Shown here one piece after another: positions 10,886-22,579 of a stretch of 64,000 bases of DNA. The notes below the pieces were generated by a model that was not told the origin of the DNA, did not search any database, and saw nothing but the letters and a program-made list of their open reading frames with translations. The stretch is from contig JAOPHQ010002885.1 in NCBI GenBank assembly GCA_030340625.1, positions 93,250 to 157,249 on the forward strand, given 5' to 3'. A program made the position numbers and the translations under genes. Origin of the DNA: Merluccius polli (taxonomy: Eukaryota; Chordata; Actinopteri; Gadiformes; Merlucciidae). Each line of letters starts with the position of its first letter. Positions within the stretch are counted from its first letter, which is position 1.

Positions 10886-12130
10886 AACAAGGGGAAAGAA
10901 GGAGAAACTGCAAAAAAGGATACAGCTAAACAGAAACACCAACATGTTTTCAGCAATCATGTTTTTTTGAAAACTTTCCATCACTTTCCGAAGTGATGCA
11001 AAAAGTTTGTTCATGTTTTGTGCTGGTGAAGGGGGAATTTGGCTTCGAAGGGGCACAGTGAAAATTGTTTGTCCGTTTCCACACGTTCAGGAGCAGCAGT
11101 GGTTGAACAACGCCCTGCTGAGACACGCTATTAACAGTGGATAGCTCTTGGGGGTCAGCCAGCGGTATCGCCTTGATGCAACAAAACAAAACAAAAAAAC
11201 AAGTGTTGTCCAGTGTTGCTGATATCTGCTGCCTTGCTTTCCTTTGTTTTAGTCCACCCTCACCCACCCGGACACCCACCCCCCACGTCCACCCCTCCAC
11301 CCACCCACACAACAGTGCTTTTAATGATGTGAGATTTATTATCATAGATTAAAAGAGTTCTAGGGTTTTTGTTTTTTGCTTTTTGTTTTTTATAACATAC
11401 TTTGGACCAAGGGAAATTAGATATTTAGCTCGGCTGCCTGTGATTTGACAACACTGACTTGAATTCACTCAGATGTAAAATTAATTCTCACAAATGTTTT
11501 CAATGGGACTTTCATGTTGCCTTGCTCACTGTTAGAAATCGGAGGAAAATACAAATGATTGGGCTTGGCTCAGTGACTTCATTGTGCCGGGGAAGAGGAA
11601 AAGCAAACTGGACAGGGTTCAGCGGTTTTAGGCCTTTTGAGGTTTTGTGCGTCAGGATTTATGTATTTAATTACGCACTCATTTTACTAATGTGAAAAAA
11701 AGCTACTTGTTCTTCAACATGGAGAGAGTTTAAAAATATTGAATATAACATTTTTCATATCGGTACAGAATAAGCACGAATTGGTTGGGATGTGAAATGT
11801 GAATGTGAAATACCATACGCATTTGAAGTACTAGCATACAATTGAAGGAACTGAAGGTTGGATAGAGAAATTGCACAACAAAATAACAATCAAAATGTTT
11901 GATTACTTTTGGTTACTACAAATAAACATTACGAACTAGTATGTCCTGTGTAACGCACGCGCCCACCCATGCTTGCATGGACCCACTTTTGTCGATAAAA
12001 TAAAAATAAAAGTGCTGTCAGAGGTAACTATTCTTTTGGATATCATGTATTTTGCTTTCAACGACAGTGACACCTCCTCTAGTGCCAGGAATTTATGCAT
12101 GGACGGCTGTGGGAACTGCAGCTACATTGA
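10886..12130. other. Non-coding sequence, possibly the interior of the upstream element
   Basis: From 10886 to about 11180 the sequence may be internal transposon DNA (a 131-codon frame on the minus strand at 10950-11345 shows no recognisable domain). CCACCC-rich DNA lies at 11250-11312, then AT-rich unique-looking DNA to 12130 with no repeat or gene signal. Confidence 0.4.
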
Positions 12131-12925
12131 GTTGGGGGGGGGGGGGGGGGGTTATAATTAGACACACAGGCAGGGTGGGGGGGTGGGGGGGCAGACACGT
12201 TAAAACTCACAATTCTCGAGAAAGGAGACCAACTGACACTTCCTCTAGTAGTTCCCTGGATTTATACCGGGAATGATTGCGGGAACACATTGATACAAAA
12301 ACACTTGAAAACAACAGTGAGATCTCACTCCCCTTACCTGGCCTAGATGTATACCCCCGGCCCCACACCTGTGGGGACACCACTTACATCCCCCGGGAGG
12401 TCACCCCGGGTGAACACTTTTGCCCCTTTGCAGCATTAGTCTTGTTTTGGGATTTTGGTTTTGCTGTTTTTTGGGAAAGAAAAACACAAATACGTGACTA
12501 TCATCACATATCTGCATGCCACGTGGGCAGGTGGAATAATTACTTATTAGATCAAAGGTCAAATTTGCACTCACATAACTAGATCAAATGTCAGATATTT
12601 GTGCTCACAACACAGCCGTCAATCACAGGGTCGTAGAATTTTGTCACATGACCTGTTCTTATTTACTTTCTCCTTTATACTGGACATCGGGCCACTTATA
12701 CAGTCCAGCTTTCCTTAGTGTGTCTTAATACTTGTCTGTTCCGATTAGGTTTAGTATGTGTAGTGGCGACTCAGGGACACAGGACGGCTAATCTAATACA
12801 TGGAGAGAAAGAAACCCTTAGATTGGTTTACTGTGTGGACTCGGATTTGCTGTTGGTCATCTCAGAGAGCGATTGGGGATTAACACAGAATTTGCTGCTG
12901 CCGCGACACAACCTCAGCTCCTAGT
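12131..12925. other. G-run and a diverged short duplication
   Basis: A G17 run at about 12134-12150 and GGGGT runs at 12176-12191 lie between two related segments: 12069-12112 (GACACCTCCTCTAGT, later GGAATTTATGC) and 12236-12285 (GACACTTCCTCTAGT, later GGATTTATACC). The similarity is clear over the first 15 nt and patchy after. A GC-rich block with CCCCGGGAGG-type palindromes sits at 12350-12410. No gene is seen. Confidence 0.5.
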
Positions 12926-13280
12926 GGAGAGAGAGAGGGGGAGAGATAGGGGGGGGGGGGATTGACAGAGAGGGGAGGGGAGACGAAGGAGGGGATTGAG
13001 AGAGATGGACGAGAGAGGGAGAGGGGGGTAAGAAGGGGAGAGAGAGGGAAGAGGATATGAGAGAGAAGGGGGGGGGAGAGGGGGAGAGAGAGAGAGAAAG
13101 AGAGAGAGAGGGGGGGGGTAAGAGGGGGAGAGAGAGAGAGTGGGTTATAGAGAGAGAGAAGGTGAGAGAGGTAAAGAGATGGCGGGGAAAGAGAGAGCGG
13201 GTAATAGAGAGAGGGTCAGAGAAGTAGGGAGGGAGAGGGCGAGATGGTAAGAGAGAGAGGGAGGGGGAGAGGGAGGGTGA
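12926..13280. repeat. Long polypurine (GA/GGGA) tract
   Basis: About 350 nt of plus-strand DNA that is nearly all purine, with (GA)n and G-run subunits and a few GTAA or ATAG interruptions. A tract of this length can form triplex or G-quadruplex structures. The transcript, if any, is unknown. Confidence 0.93.
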
Positions 13281-14819
13281 GTTGAAGGCTAGAGCTTTGC
13301 ATTGCCTAACGGACAGCGAGTCGAACTGGCAGTGACAAGGTCAGGTTAGCCCTTGTACAAAAGGCTTTGTTCCATAGGCAGATTAAAGGTCTCTCTGACA
13401 GTTTTTACACTTTTGGATCATGTCGAACATGTTAGAAGTTAATCCTGTCTACGAGGGACGAAACCTGCATGTTAGGAGGAAAGGGGCTCTAGCTACTGAG
13501 ATACTCTGCGTTATTCGCCCCCCAGTGAAGAGCAACACACACTAACTATCATTACCATCATTGTCATCTCATTTATATTTTATAACGCTCTCTTCTAGGT
13601 GTTCATAGCCACACGTATGGACTGGTAAAGTTCATAAAATGGGTACGATTTTAGCAGTTGGGTCTGTAAAAAAAGCCAATGTCGGTTTTGCCTCCTATTT
13701 TGTACTCCTCTAACACTCTTTACCCCATAATGATTCATAAATAATCCTGAGCTAATACAGTACATTTATATTATATAAACATTTGGGAACAAAAGAGTGA
13801 ACAAATAAACGTATAGACATGAATTCAATTTCTTCATTGCTTCTATATGCCTTGGATATCTTTAAAACAGCAATGTTACCAAATAGTTTACAAATAATAT
13901 GTGTCTCCCTTTAGGTCCATGGTACAAAGTGGATTGTACCATGTTAATATGGAACACAATTCACAGCATCCACCTTGATGAGTTTTTATTTCACCACACT
14001 AGACCTAGACTTTCCACAGACTGTAGCCATATTTAGTTCACAGACTGTATTCATATTTAGTTCCATAGCAATGGAATTGGTCTACAGCAAGTTAGTTCAT
14101 ATTCAGATGTAAACCTGATACCGTAAACCAACATGTTTCACAAATGAGCTGTACATAGTTGATAGTACTCAAGTTATTTGAAGTAATTTTACATCCCACA
14201 TGTTAAATTTATGGACATAGCATCTATTGTGATATGTGTAAGTGCATGGTTAGTGTTCCCATATTTGTATGTTTTCAGGATAGGCCAACTGTGGATCTGA
14301 AACATTATCTATCTGGGAAAGTGGCAGCAATTTCACTGCTGTTCTTTTGGCTGCCAAGTGTTTTCTGTGAAACATGACTAAAATAGTGGCTGACAGAAAT
14401 TTGAGACTTTTCTGTTTATAGCTCCCCTATGTTGCGCTGGGTTTTTCACACGCAGGTTTTTCCCGATCTAATGGGTTGTTTTCTTTCATCCTTCTCCTCA
14501 TTCCTGGTGTAAAAAAAAGGAATAAATTAGAATCAAATGCTGCAAATGATTGTTTTTACACAATAAGGTGGATAGATCCTAGCAACGTATCCCCCAGCTT
14601 GTCCAAAATGGGCCTTTCTCTCTTTCTGGGGGAACAGATAGCAATATCACAGGGCAATTAGCAAGGAAACGAGAGGGAAATGGAGAAGCCAATTACTTGT
14701 GCGAGTTAGCTAAAGGCCATTTTAAACTGTGTGCCCATGACATAATAATGTTTATGGTAAATATTATAGTCAGAGACGGTGAGTGCATGGCGTGAGAAGC
14801 AGGGGGAGAGCGAGGGGGG
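13281..14819. other. AT-rich non-coding sequence
   Basis: No gene, transposon or microsatellite is recognised. Two close copies of CACAGACTGTA(G/T)(C/T)CATATTTAGTTC occur at about 14015-14037 and 14039-14062, a short tandem duplication of about 24 nt. The rest is unique-looking AT-rich DNA. Confidence 0.45.
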
Positions 14820-15060
14820 GAAAAAGGCATCAATCTCATATCGAGAATAATTTATTAAGATCTGAGATGCGGCAATTACGTGGAAAGGACGAAAAGAAAA
14901 AAAGAAGAAAAAAAAAAAGCAAAGACGAACCCCCCCAACTCTCCAGGAACCGCATACATGATTGCAATCTTGATTAAATCCCCCTGGATCTAATGAGTTG
15001 ATTTTCTGCTGTTAATATTGCATTGGCTGATGATGGATTCGTTAAGATAATGGAACGAAG
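14820..15060. promoter_or_regulatory. Candidate conserved non-coding element
   Basis: Non-repetitive block with several TAAT, GATTAA and ATTGCAAT motifs (GAATAATTTATTAAG near 14844, TGATTGCAATCTTGATTAAA near 14958, CTAATGAGTTGATT near 14990), interrupted by an A-rich stretch at 14895-14920. It resembles enhancer DNA bound by homeodomain and C/EBP-like factors. The assignment rests on motif density only. Confidence 0.33.
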
Positions 15061-15486
15061 CTAAAATATAAATGACTCCCTGTCAAGGAGCAGATTTTCG
15101 TCATTTTCCGTCTGACACCTCCGCCGTGGGGATTTGGCGAGGGCCTTTTTGTGTTTAGAACCATCAGGATCCAGAATACTAATTGCTTGTATGCGGACGC
15201 TTCTAATGCTTCTGTGCAGCTACTCAGCCCCCACCACCACCACCTCAACACCCCCCAACCCACCCCTGCTTTGCTCCCCTCCTCCCTTGGTCTTTGTAAA
15301 TACCTTCTCCATATCTCCAGACGGAAACAAAGGAGAGGCAGAGAGTCAGCTTTGCGTCTCTTCAAGGCCCCATGTTATGGAAGCGCTTGTGCTTTTAGAC
15401 GTGCGGGCGTGGCGCCGACAACCCATGCATGACACAATGAGACATGCGGTTTACCTTTGACACATTTCAAAAAGTTCAACGTATCC
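15061..15486. other. Mixed sequence with CCACC-rich tract
   Basis: Overlapping frames of 93 to 108 codons on both strands run through a CCACCACC/CCCAACC tract (15226-15285) and show no domain. The block at 15110-15230 is non-repetitive. Nothing further is recognised. Confidence 0.4.
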
Positions 15487-15790
15487 TCGTACAACTGTTT
15501 GTATGATATCTTACGAAAAGTTATGTGCAATTGTTTGTGCATAATCCTACGAATGTCCAGCAACACGAGCGATCAGTGCGCCTGCACAAGCCCCTGCAGT
15601 ATGTTAGTTATTACGAAGATTACGAAGATTCGTTATAGACACCCGGACTTATTCTTTTAATTAATATTTTTATTTAGGGTTAAGGTTAGGGTTAGGGTTG
15701 CTGGACATTCGTAGGATAACACACAATATTATAAAAAATTGTGCATAACTTTTCGTGATATCATACGAACATTGTATGAAAAGTTAGTCG
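15487..15790. mobile_element. Foldback MITE with telomere-like core
   Basis: Left arm 15490-15572 (GTATGATATC, ACGAAAAGTTATG, ATCCTACGAATGTCCAGCAAC) is the imperfect reverse complement of right arm 15697-15775 (GTTGCTGGACATTCGTAGGAT, CATAACTTTTCGT, GATATCATAC). The 120-bp middle contains a run of GGGTTA-type units at 15675-15699. Long inverted arms around a short non-coding core indicate a foldback or MITE-type element. The superfamily is not assigned. Confidence 0.8.
15675..15699. repeat. Short interstitial TTAGGG-like array
   Basis: Four imperfect units of AGGGTT/AAGGTT lie inside the inverted-repeat element just before its right arm. The array is far too short to be a telomere and probably belongs to the transposon. 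Confidence 0.75.
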
Positions 15791-16320
15791 TTAGTTGAAG
15801 TGTCCCCTTTTCGAGAATCAAAATCAACAGACTTTAGAGGCTGTATAATATAGGACAATAAATGTCATATATAACATTTGAGCTTTGGTGCTGTACAGGC
15901 CAGTTGATCTGTCTCTCAGGTAAACGAGAGAGAGCTGAAATGTCCAAGGTATAGAATATTAATCCCATCTTGCACGAGTCACAGCAAAACATGAATAGTT
16001 TAACTTGTGTGTGTGTGTGTGTGTGTGTGTTGGAGGTTTGGAGGGGTTTATATCCGCACATAAATATGATTAAGTTTTATGTTGCCGCATGTGGTGGTAT
16101 AGAATACAATAAATCATACAGAATATTAGATTCAATCAGTTAACTCCATTGTATTTGGTAAATTATTGAAATGTCTTTTTTTTGTCATGCACACTGGGGT
16201 TTGGGTGGCTGTGAAAGAGAACAGAGTCACTACATGTCACACTGCTCGGCCACAGAAATTCTCCTTCATAAAACATTGAATATTGAGATTTTAATCATTA
16301 TCAAAGAAAGAAAAACCTTG
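15791..16320. other. AT-rich sequence with (TG)12
   Basis: (TG)n lies at 16006-16030. The remainder is AT-rich non-coding DNA with no recognised feature. Confidence 0.5.
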
Positions 16321-16700
16321 AAATTGCCCTCTTCATGAAGCTGAATCCAATTGTACAGCTTGTACTTAGGTTTAACCTACATACAAATCCCCAAGCCCTC
16401 TCCATCATCCTCATAATCACCATTGTTGTCAGCTTTCATGGCTGGCCTGACCCTTCCTTTGTGGCGATTATTATATTGTTCTCTTTTTCCGTGCAATATC
16501 ACTGGGGAAACTGTCTGATTGGGCCCTTCCCTCGGGGCCCCTTTCTTCTGCGTGTCACTTGTTGTGTCCTTTAACATGGGTTTCGCGAAAAACTCTCTTT
16601 TTAATCAATCAAGGAGCAGCCAGAAAATAGGCTTTGTCACGGCCAGGCCTGGGGTCATGTGATGGCTGCTCTGCCCGGTGACAGCTCTTCAAAAGGGGGG
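16321..16700. promoter_or_regulatory. Candidate conserved non-coding element
   Basis: A 350-bp non-repetitive block that stays open on both strands over about 200 bp (79 codons plus, 66 codons minus) without domain similarity, and contains CAATTGTACAGCTTGTAC near 16349, GGCGATTATTATATTG near 16463 and a TTTAATCAATCAAGG motif near 16600. Low stop density with motif-rich DNA is often seen in ultraconserved non-coding blocks. A short exon cannot be excluded. Confidence 0.3.
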
Positions 16701-18552
16701 ATAGAAAGGAATATTTTTAGGGGAGGTGGGGAGAAAAAAAAAAGTGTGTGTGTGTGGGGCGGGGGGGCGGGTTTCCATGGCACCAGGAACTTGTTGCACA
16801 TGGCTCACCAAGTCCTGCGTGAGGCAGGGGTCCCAAAGGGCTGGACAACAAAAATTAGGCCGAGCAGGGGAGGACAGCCGGACCGTGGAGGTATAGCTGG
16901 CTTGGAGGCCCCGTCTCAAACCCCACCCCTAACCCACCCCCAACCCCAACTCTTTCCTCTCTGGGGCGGGGGGGTGCCAGAGAAAATCGGAGCCAGGACT
17001 GACAGCACAAAAGAGGGGGCCTACTAGGTGCTGTCAAATATGCATGAGTTTTGCCGTTAAGTAAATGTTCGTTTTCATTCATTGTTCGCAGCGTTGGAAA
17101 AAAAAGAAGAAGAAAAAAACAGCCAGTGGGACTGAGGCTCAGAGGGGGCAGAAGACACCAAGAGGGAAAGCCCTTTTCCCCCACCACTACACACACACAC
17201 ATACAGAAGTTTATTCTGGTCGGACGGCCCTCACTTCTTGTAATTAGTGGTTGTTTTATTTGGAATGAGGTCATGTAAACTTGTAGGATTCTGAGTTTAT
17301 GTGTGGGAAATGAACCCCGGAAAGCCAGACAATAGATTGGCAATCATTACAGCTCGTGTGTTATTATTTTAGACTGCGCCACTCATTGAAGTGCCTATTT
17401 GTGTTTTCCTGTTATTTTCAACTCCTATGGACTTGGGAATCACTTTGACACAGTAAGGTGCGATAACTCAAACTGACACAAAGTTTAAAAACAGAACCCC
17501 CCTGCACCATGCAGAGTCTCTAGTGTGTGTCCAACACATTCACATAACTAACTGCTATTGCTTGCAAAAACGCCCAGGTCCTGTCACACTTGGCTGTCGT
17601 TTTTGCCATTATTTTTATTGTGGTTACAGTTTACAGCGTACAGTATAAAAACGTTGACAGTGATTACCTTTTCGCTCTTGCGCTAAATTACTCCGACAAT
17701 TATGCGTTCTTTCATCTTTGCTGAAAAGGCGACACGGGGTCAAGGTTTTGGCGTGTCAGGACTCCTTTAAGCAATTTGCACTCATTTCCATAGCATCATC
17801 CACGTCCTCAGGAAAAACAAGGTTACGCACATTTACCTGCTCTTTATGCTCCTGTGCAATCACAACGCTGCATCTGTTTAGGGTTGCGCACGACTTGAGA
17901 CGATTGAGATTGAGTAAAAAAAAAAACCAAACCAAAAAAAAGTCTAACCCATACAGGTAGGTAGAAACTTGTACTTGAAGTAACATTTCTACACTATGCT
18001 AATTACCTGTCTTCACACACACACACACACACATCCTTTAAGCCTGAAGGATGTTCTGTGTATCATATTTATTTGTTTGTATCCCTTCGTTGTTTTTTCT
18101 TTTCTTTTTCTTCGTCTTGTTTTTGGGGCGCCGAACGGTGAAATGTGTTTAGAGAAAAAGGTTAAGGCAGTCAGGATCTGTCCCTTGATGGGATTTTATC
18201 ATTCCAGGCATGTTCTGTTTCCTGATGAATATATTAAAATTATTACTGTGCAAACAGACTTTCTAATTACTGACCTGCTTGCCATTGTACTGTGCGTTCA
18301 GTATGCCCGCCTCCCTCCCCCTCCCCTCCTTCTCCATGCCTTGTTTATTTATCTGCGCCAGTGAATACAGAACAGTCTATGCAATGTCATTTCCATCCGC
18401 ACGAAAATGATTTTGAAAATGCCAATCTCGCCTATTATACAGTGTAATTACTTGTCTGCTCTTTTTTGATGTTATCATATCTTCAGCCAGTGGTGGGATT
18501 CTTGTAGGGGGGATTTTAGTGGAGCTTGTTGGCTGATGATTTGAAGTGATGA

Positions 18553-18584
<32 letters not shown>

Positions 18585-18600
18585 ATACTCACTTTATACG
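16701..18600. other. Non-coding sequence with scattered simple repeats
   Basis: Holds G-rich DNA at 16720-16775, CCCCAACCC runs at 16915-16950, A-runs near 17098-17120, (CA)n at about 17191-17202 and 18012-18033, and a C17 run joined to (CA)8 at 18554-18585. Frames up to 162 codons cross these tracts and show no domain. 18090-18290 is unique-looking. Confidence 0.5.
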
Positions 18601-19380
18601 TTTTGCAAATGATAAAGGATCTGCTACAATTACTCTGCCATTGGTTGACGCCATTTGCTTGTGGTGTTTCTTGATGTTTTTGTTGGTTAAGGGTCTGCAG
18701 AGAAGTCTGTCATTTTGGCTGAGCAGTTGTTTAATATCTATTTAATTGAACTTGTTAAGTATAATTATTCCCCAACCCTCCCTAGAAGCCAATGTTATTT
18801 TGGGTGTATATTTACAGAACATACACTCAGTAATCGGTATGTGAAATGTGGGTTAGCGTCAACTGTTTTTACCGTAACCTTGCATGTTTCACCCAGCAGG
18901 TTCCTCAACTTTCGAGGCCAAAAACGTTGATGCTACTTCTTTGACGAATGATGGATTGTCACCTCCGTTTCGCATTTTTGTCACGCAACTGTGGCCACCT
19001 CCTGTGAAATACTGTTACTGGGAAACACCTACGAGAAACGAGAGTATGTGAAAAGCGGGCGCACAGGGCATGCCTGTTGTACTCATCTGCCTGTGGCACA
19101 CAAGTCAAAGACACTGCACCCGACAAAAAAACAAAACAATTAAGGGAAAATGGGAGGCTGGTCCCCAAGGGTTAAAAGTAGTCAATTATCAACATGCATG
19201 CTGGAATCCACAGCCCCTACTCACAAACAGCCCCCCACCTCCACACCTCTGCTCCCTTTACCAGCCGCACCACCACCTCATCCTGCTCAAAACTTACTTG
19301 GGCCCACATTGTTATGTGTGATCAGATCTCGCTGGTTCCTCCTCTCTAAGCTCCTTGTCACATTTTGACTTAATGAAGTG
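18601..19380. other. Non-coding sequence, nothing firm
   Basis: Balanced to AT-rich DNA. Short frames of 69-83 codons cross a CCACC-rich patch at 19230-19290. No repeat family or motif cluster is recognised. Confidence 0.4.
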
Positions 19381-19570
19381 CAACTTAGGAGGGAATTGGG
19401 TTCAGCGCGCGAGTCGCACGGCTCGCCCCGGTGGTGGCGAAAACAGCGGCGGCGTGGGACCGCGGCGGCGCAGCGCGCGTCGTTATCATTCCGGTCAGTC
19501 TGTTTAACACAAAATTAAACAAAGAACTAATTAGTGCCTCATGAATTAATAACTGCACTGTTGCCTAAGA
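19381..19570. promoter_or_regulatory. CpG-dense patch followed by homeodomain-type motifs
   Basis: 19400-19490 is rich in CG dinucleotides (GCGCGCGAGTCGC, GGCGGCGTGGGACCGCGG), and it passes directly into AT-rich DNA with CTAATTAG at 19527-19534 and ATGAATTAAT at about 19541-19550. A sharp CpG-rich/TAAT-rich junction is typical of developmental enhancers or poised promoters. No ATG with a coding frame follows. Confidence 0.3.
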
Positions 19571-20433
19571 AAGAGGGGAAGGAGGAGAGGAGGAGGAAGA
19601 TGTTGGCTTGCTGAGGGGAGATAATATGAAATAAGGAGGAAGATCGGGTTGGAGTTATTATGACTTTGTTTTTTTTTGTTTTGTTTTTGTTTTGGTTGTT
19701 GTTTGTTGTGTCTTCTTCTATGGGAGATACTCGAGGGGTTGCTCAAGGTTAGGAAACTTTCAGAGGAGGATTTACTCGCGAGGCAAGACGTTACTTGGCA
19801 TGCTTTGCCGACACTTCTTGCCTGTGCATGAGCATCTGAATCGTGTGTACACCAATACATGGCATGAAGTCCTTAATAACCCCTTCACTGTGTCACATGG
19901 GATTTTAAGTATGGAGGCGGCGTGCCAAGAACCCGAGAAACCGTATGCCAAAATGCTGTCAAATGTGATTAGTTGGATTTGCCTCATAATGTACAGGAAT
20001 GTGTCGGGTCATACAGAAACTATCTGAAAATAACAAAAGTCTGCCTAACCTGATTTTAGTAGGAGTATCATGGTTTCAAGTCAGCATATCAAGTCAAATA
20101 TCAGTGGCAACGTTTTTAAGTATTCACAAAGGTCACATTTGCACCTGCGCTTCTTTTTAGAAAGAAACTTGTGAGCCACACACACACATGCACACACACA
20201 CTCATACCCCCAGCTATGAAACAGGGCCCTATTATCAGCTTAGGGGCAGGGAGATTGGGGCTAAGGAAACACTGAAAGCCATTTAAACCAATGTCAATTG
20301 ACGTTCGGCAAACGCATTCAAATGTATGGATTCCACCGAAACAAACTGCTTCATCAACCAACCGAGTGCTATTCCTTCTCTCCTCCTCCCTCTCTTTCTC
20401 TCCTCCCCCTCTTCTCTCCACCCTCGCCTGCAG
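19571..20433. other. Non-coding sequence ending in a polypyrimidine tract
   Basis: T-rich GTTTTGTTTTT units lie at 19669-19712. A 111-codon frame at 19692-20027 has no recognised domain. 20371-20430 is almost pure C/T and ends CCTGCAG, acting as a strong candidate splice acceptor for the exon candidate that follows. Confidence 0.4.
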
Positions 20434-20503
20434 ATGAACTGAGCCCCTGTGTGGACCGACTCCAGCCCCCCCCCCCCCCCCGCCCCAAGGAGGAGAAGCA
20501 GAG
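20434..20503 (+). CDS. Possible internal exon, unidentified
   Basis: A 70-nt segment is preceded by about 60 nt of C/T ending in CAG and followed by GAG|GTAAGG, a strong donor. In the open frame it reads Asp-Glu-Leu-Ser-Pro-Cys-Val-Asp-Arg-Leu-Gln, then a Pro run from a 16-nt C tract, then Arg-Pro-Lys-Glu-Glu-Lys-Gln-Arg. I do not recognise the protein. The C tract is prone to slippage, so length and frame may vary between alleles. A chance match in pyrimidine-rich DNA is the main alternative. Confidence 0.27.
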
Positions 20504-21455
20504 GTAAGGGCTAACGTCTGCACCGTGACGGATGGCCGTCCCCTGCCGTCCCCCCCCCTCCCCCCCCCCCCCCCTGCCTGTTCATATCCACAACACAGTA
20601 TCAGGCATCTTCATTAATCCCCCTTCCTCGGATCAATGTGTCTGGGGGTTGTAAAAATTGACAAATGACTTATTAGAATCCCACCATTTTATTTTCCATC
20701 TGATTAACTCGCGGTAACGCCGGCCCCGCTGATGTATCTGTTCTTGCTCTGTCTGCATGGCGTAAGAGAGTGCACATCGCCGTACACAGGGCATGGTGCA
20801 ATGCCTACCGCTGCTACACAACACTGAACCTCCGATAAAACACGCACAACAACACAAGTGTGTCCGCGCTGTGGATGCGAGTGCTAGTAATGTACTACTT
20901 TGCTGCTCTGCAGGCTAAAAAAAATCTGCATTATATGTAAGACGTTTGCTGACGTTTTTGGCAGAAGTTAGTTAGTACATTTCGCTAAATGATTTCCAGT
21001 TGAAGGGATAGGCTGCAAAAAACTGATTTTTGAGCTTAAAAACTGCCAATGTGTTATTTTAATTGAGATGTGTTGAGACGTTGAGTATGCATTCATGTGA
21101 TTTTATGCATACTCGCTTGGGTTTAGCCTCTGGGTCGCAGTGGTCACGTCGCCGCGGCAACATGCCCCACGCAGACATCTTGACAGAATAATACAATCTT
21201 CTCGCTGCACGACGTTTATTACCATAACAGACATTAAACACGGAAATACGAGTACAGGTGACATCCACAAAATTAACAAGAGTATAAAACCTTATTGTTT
21301 TGCTTGTGGGGGAAAAAAAAAATGGTTGCAATTTGACTCTCGAGAGGATGCTAATGACTTGTGACTCGGAAGAAACTGGGTTGCTCCCCCCACCCCTCAG
21401 TTCCCTCTCAGATGAAACCTTGTGTGTTAATGATGTTAGCTGGTAGAGCAGCACA
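20504..21455. other. Non-coding sequence after the exon candidate
   Basis: C-runs lie at 20550-20574, then unique-looking DNA with moderate CpG at 20700-20880 and AT-rich DNA after. A long minus-strand frame (276 codons, 21059-21889) extends into repeats and is not believed to be a gene. Confidence 0.45.
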
Positions 21456-21803
21456 ATGCTGTTGTGTGTGTGTGTGTGTGTGTGTCTGTCTGTCATGAGG
21501 ACACACACAACAACAACAGCAGCAGCAGCCCTGGCCCCCTGGCCCCCTCCCCAGTCAAGAGGGATCTGTACACTCGCTGGTGACTCCGTAGGCTGTCTCT
21601 TGTCAAAAGAGGCAGCAGTGAAGACCCTCGCTATCACTGGTGGGGGGGGGGGGGGCATGGCCGTTGAATTGAGAAGGGGGCTGTGGAAGTGAGAGGGTTT
21701 TGGGTTGGGGGAGGGTGGATGGTTGGAAAGTGATGGGGGGGGGGGGGGGGGGGGGGGTGTTTGGGTGGGTTTGGATAGCACATGTCTTTGTTTTCTGCTG
21801 GCA

Positions 21804-21846
<43 letters not shown>

Positions 21847-22125
21847 ATCGAAACACACCAGAGAGAGGAAAACACACTCTGAGCATCAATCAGAGTTGAA
21901 ATGAGAGACTGCATCTCTCATTTCAGCTAGCTGGTTGTAGCCTACTGCCCATCAGGATTTGAAATGGGGGGAATGGGGGGCATAGCCCTAGCCGTAGCCT
22001 AGCTTCTTTAGCCACTGCATATAAACCCCTGATGAGCCGTTATGCTGTCAAACGCCGCTAAACAACTACTGTATCTGGTTTGTGTTGCCTGGTTACAAAA
22101 AAACACACACACACACACACACAGA
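21456..22125. repeat. TG, G-run and CA tracts
   Basis: (TG)13 at 21460-21485, (AGC)n-like CAACAACAACAGCAGCAGCAG near 21509, a G14 run at about 21642-21655, a 23-nt G run at 21735-21757, (CA)19 at 21805-21843 and (CA)11 at 22101-22123. A short inverted pair (ATGAGAGA..GCATCTCTCAT) sits at about 21901-21922. Confidence 0.92.
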
Positions 22126-22399
22126 CTAAGACACCACTAATATGTTTCCTCTTCTGGAGACTGTGCTACCAATTATACTGATGCAGGTTACATGTCCTTA
22201 TCTGCCAGGCCTATCCCTGGGTAGAAGCAGGAGCACGCATGGTTTAATTGGTTTTGATGGATCACAGTGAATCAAAAGCAATGGCCCAACTGGCCCCAAA
22301 CTGAGGGGCCTGCACGCCGTGGCTCATTTCCCAATCCCACTGCCATTTCCTGGTGGGCTCACAGACACCGATGAACAAGAGAGACCTCACCAGTCTATA
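22126..22399. other. Non-repetitive sequence
   Basis: Balanced composition with a GGTTTAATTGGTTTTGATGG motif near 22241. No gene is recognised. Confidence 0.4.
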
Positions 22400-22416
22400 G
22401 TCTCTCTCTCTCCCCT

Positions 22417-22499
<83 letters not shown>

Positions 22500-22579
22500 T
22501 TTCTCTCTCTCTCTCTCTTTTTCTCTCTCTCTCCCTCTCTCTCTCCCTCTCTCTTCCCTGCTCTCTCTCCGCCCTCTCT
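22400..22579. repeat. (CT)n microsatellite, about 180 bp
   Basis: Nearly pure CT dinucleotide repeat with a few CCC, TTT and GCT interruptions. It is read as Ser-Leu runs on one strand and Glu-Arg runs on the other, so the frames through it are not genes. Confidence 0.96.

Noticed and set aside
10950..11345. Transposase remnant in a 131-codon minus-strand frame
   Set aside because: No recognisable hAT or other transposase motif was visible in the translation.
15675..15699. Telomere or chromosome end
   Set aside because: Only about four imperfect units inside a foldback transposon.
16321..16700. Protein-coding exon in the block open on both strands
   Set aside because: No recognisable domain in any frame and no convincing splice pair; kept only as a candidate non-coding element.
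21059..21889. 276-codon minus-strand open frame
   Set aside because: It crosses CA, C-run and GTT-type repeats and translates them as Cys-Val, Pro and His-Thr runs with no domain and no splice or start context.
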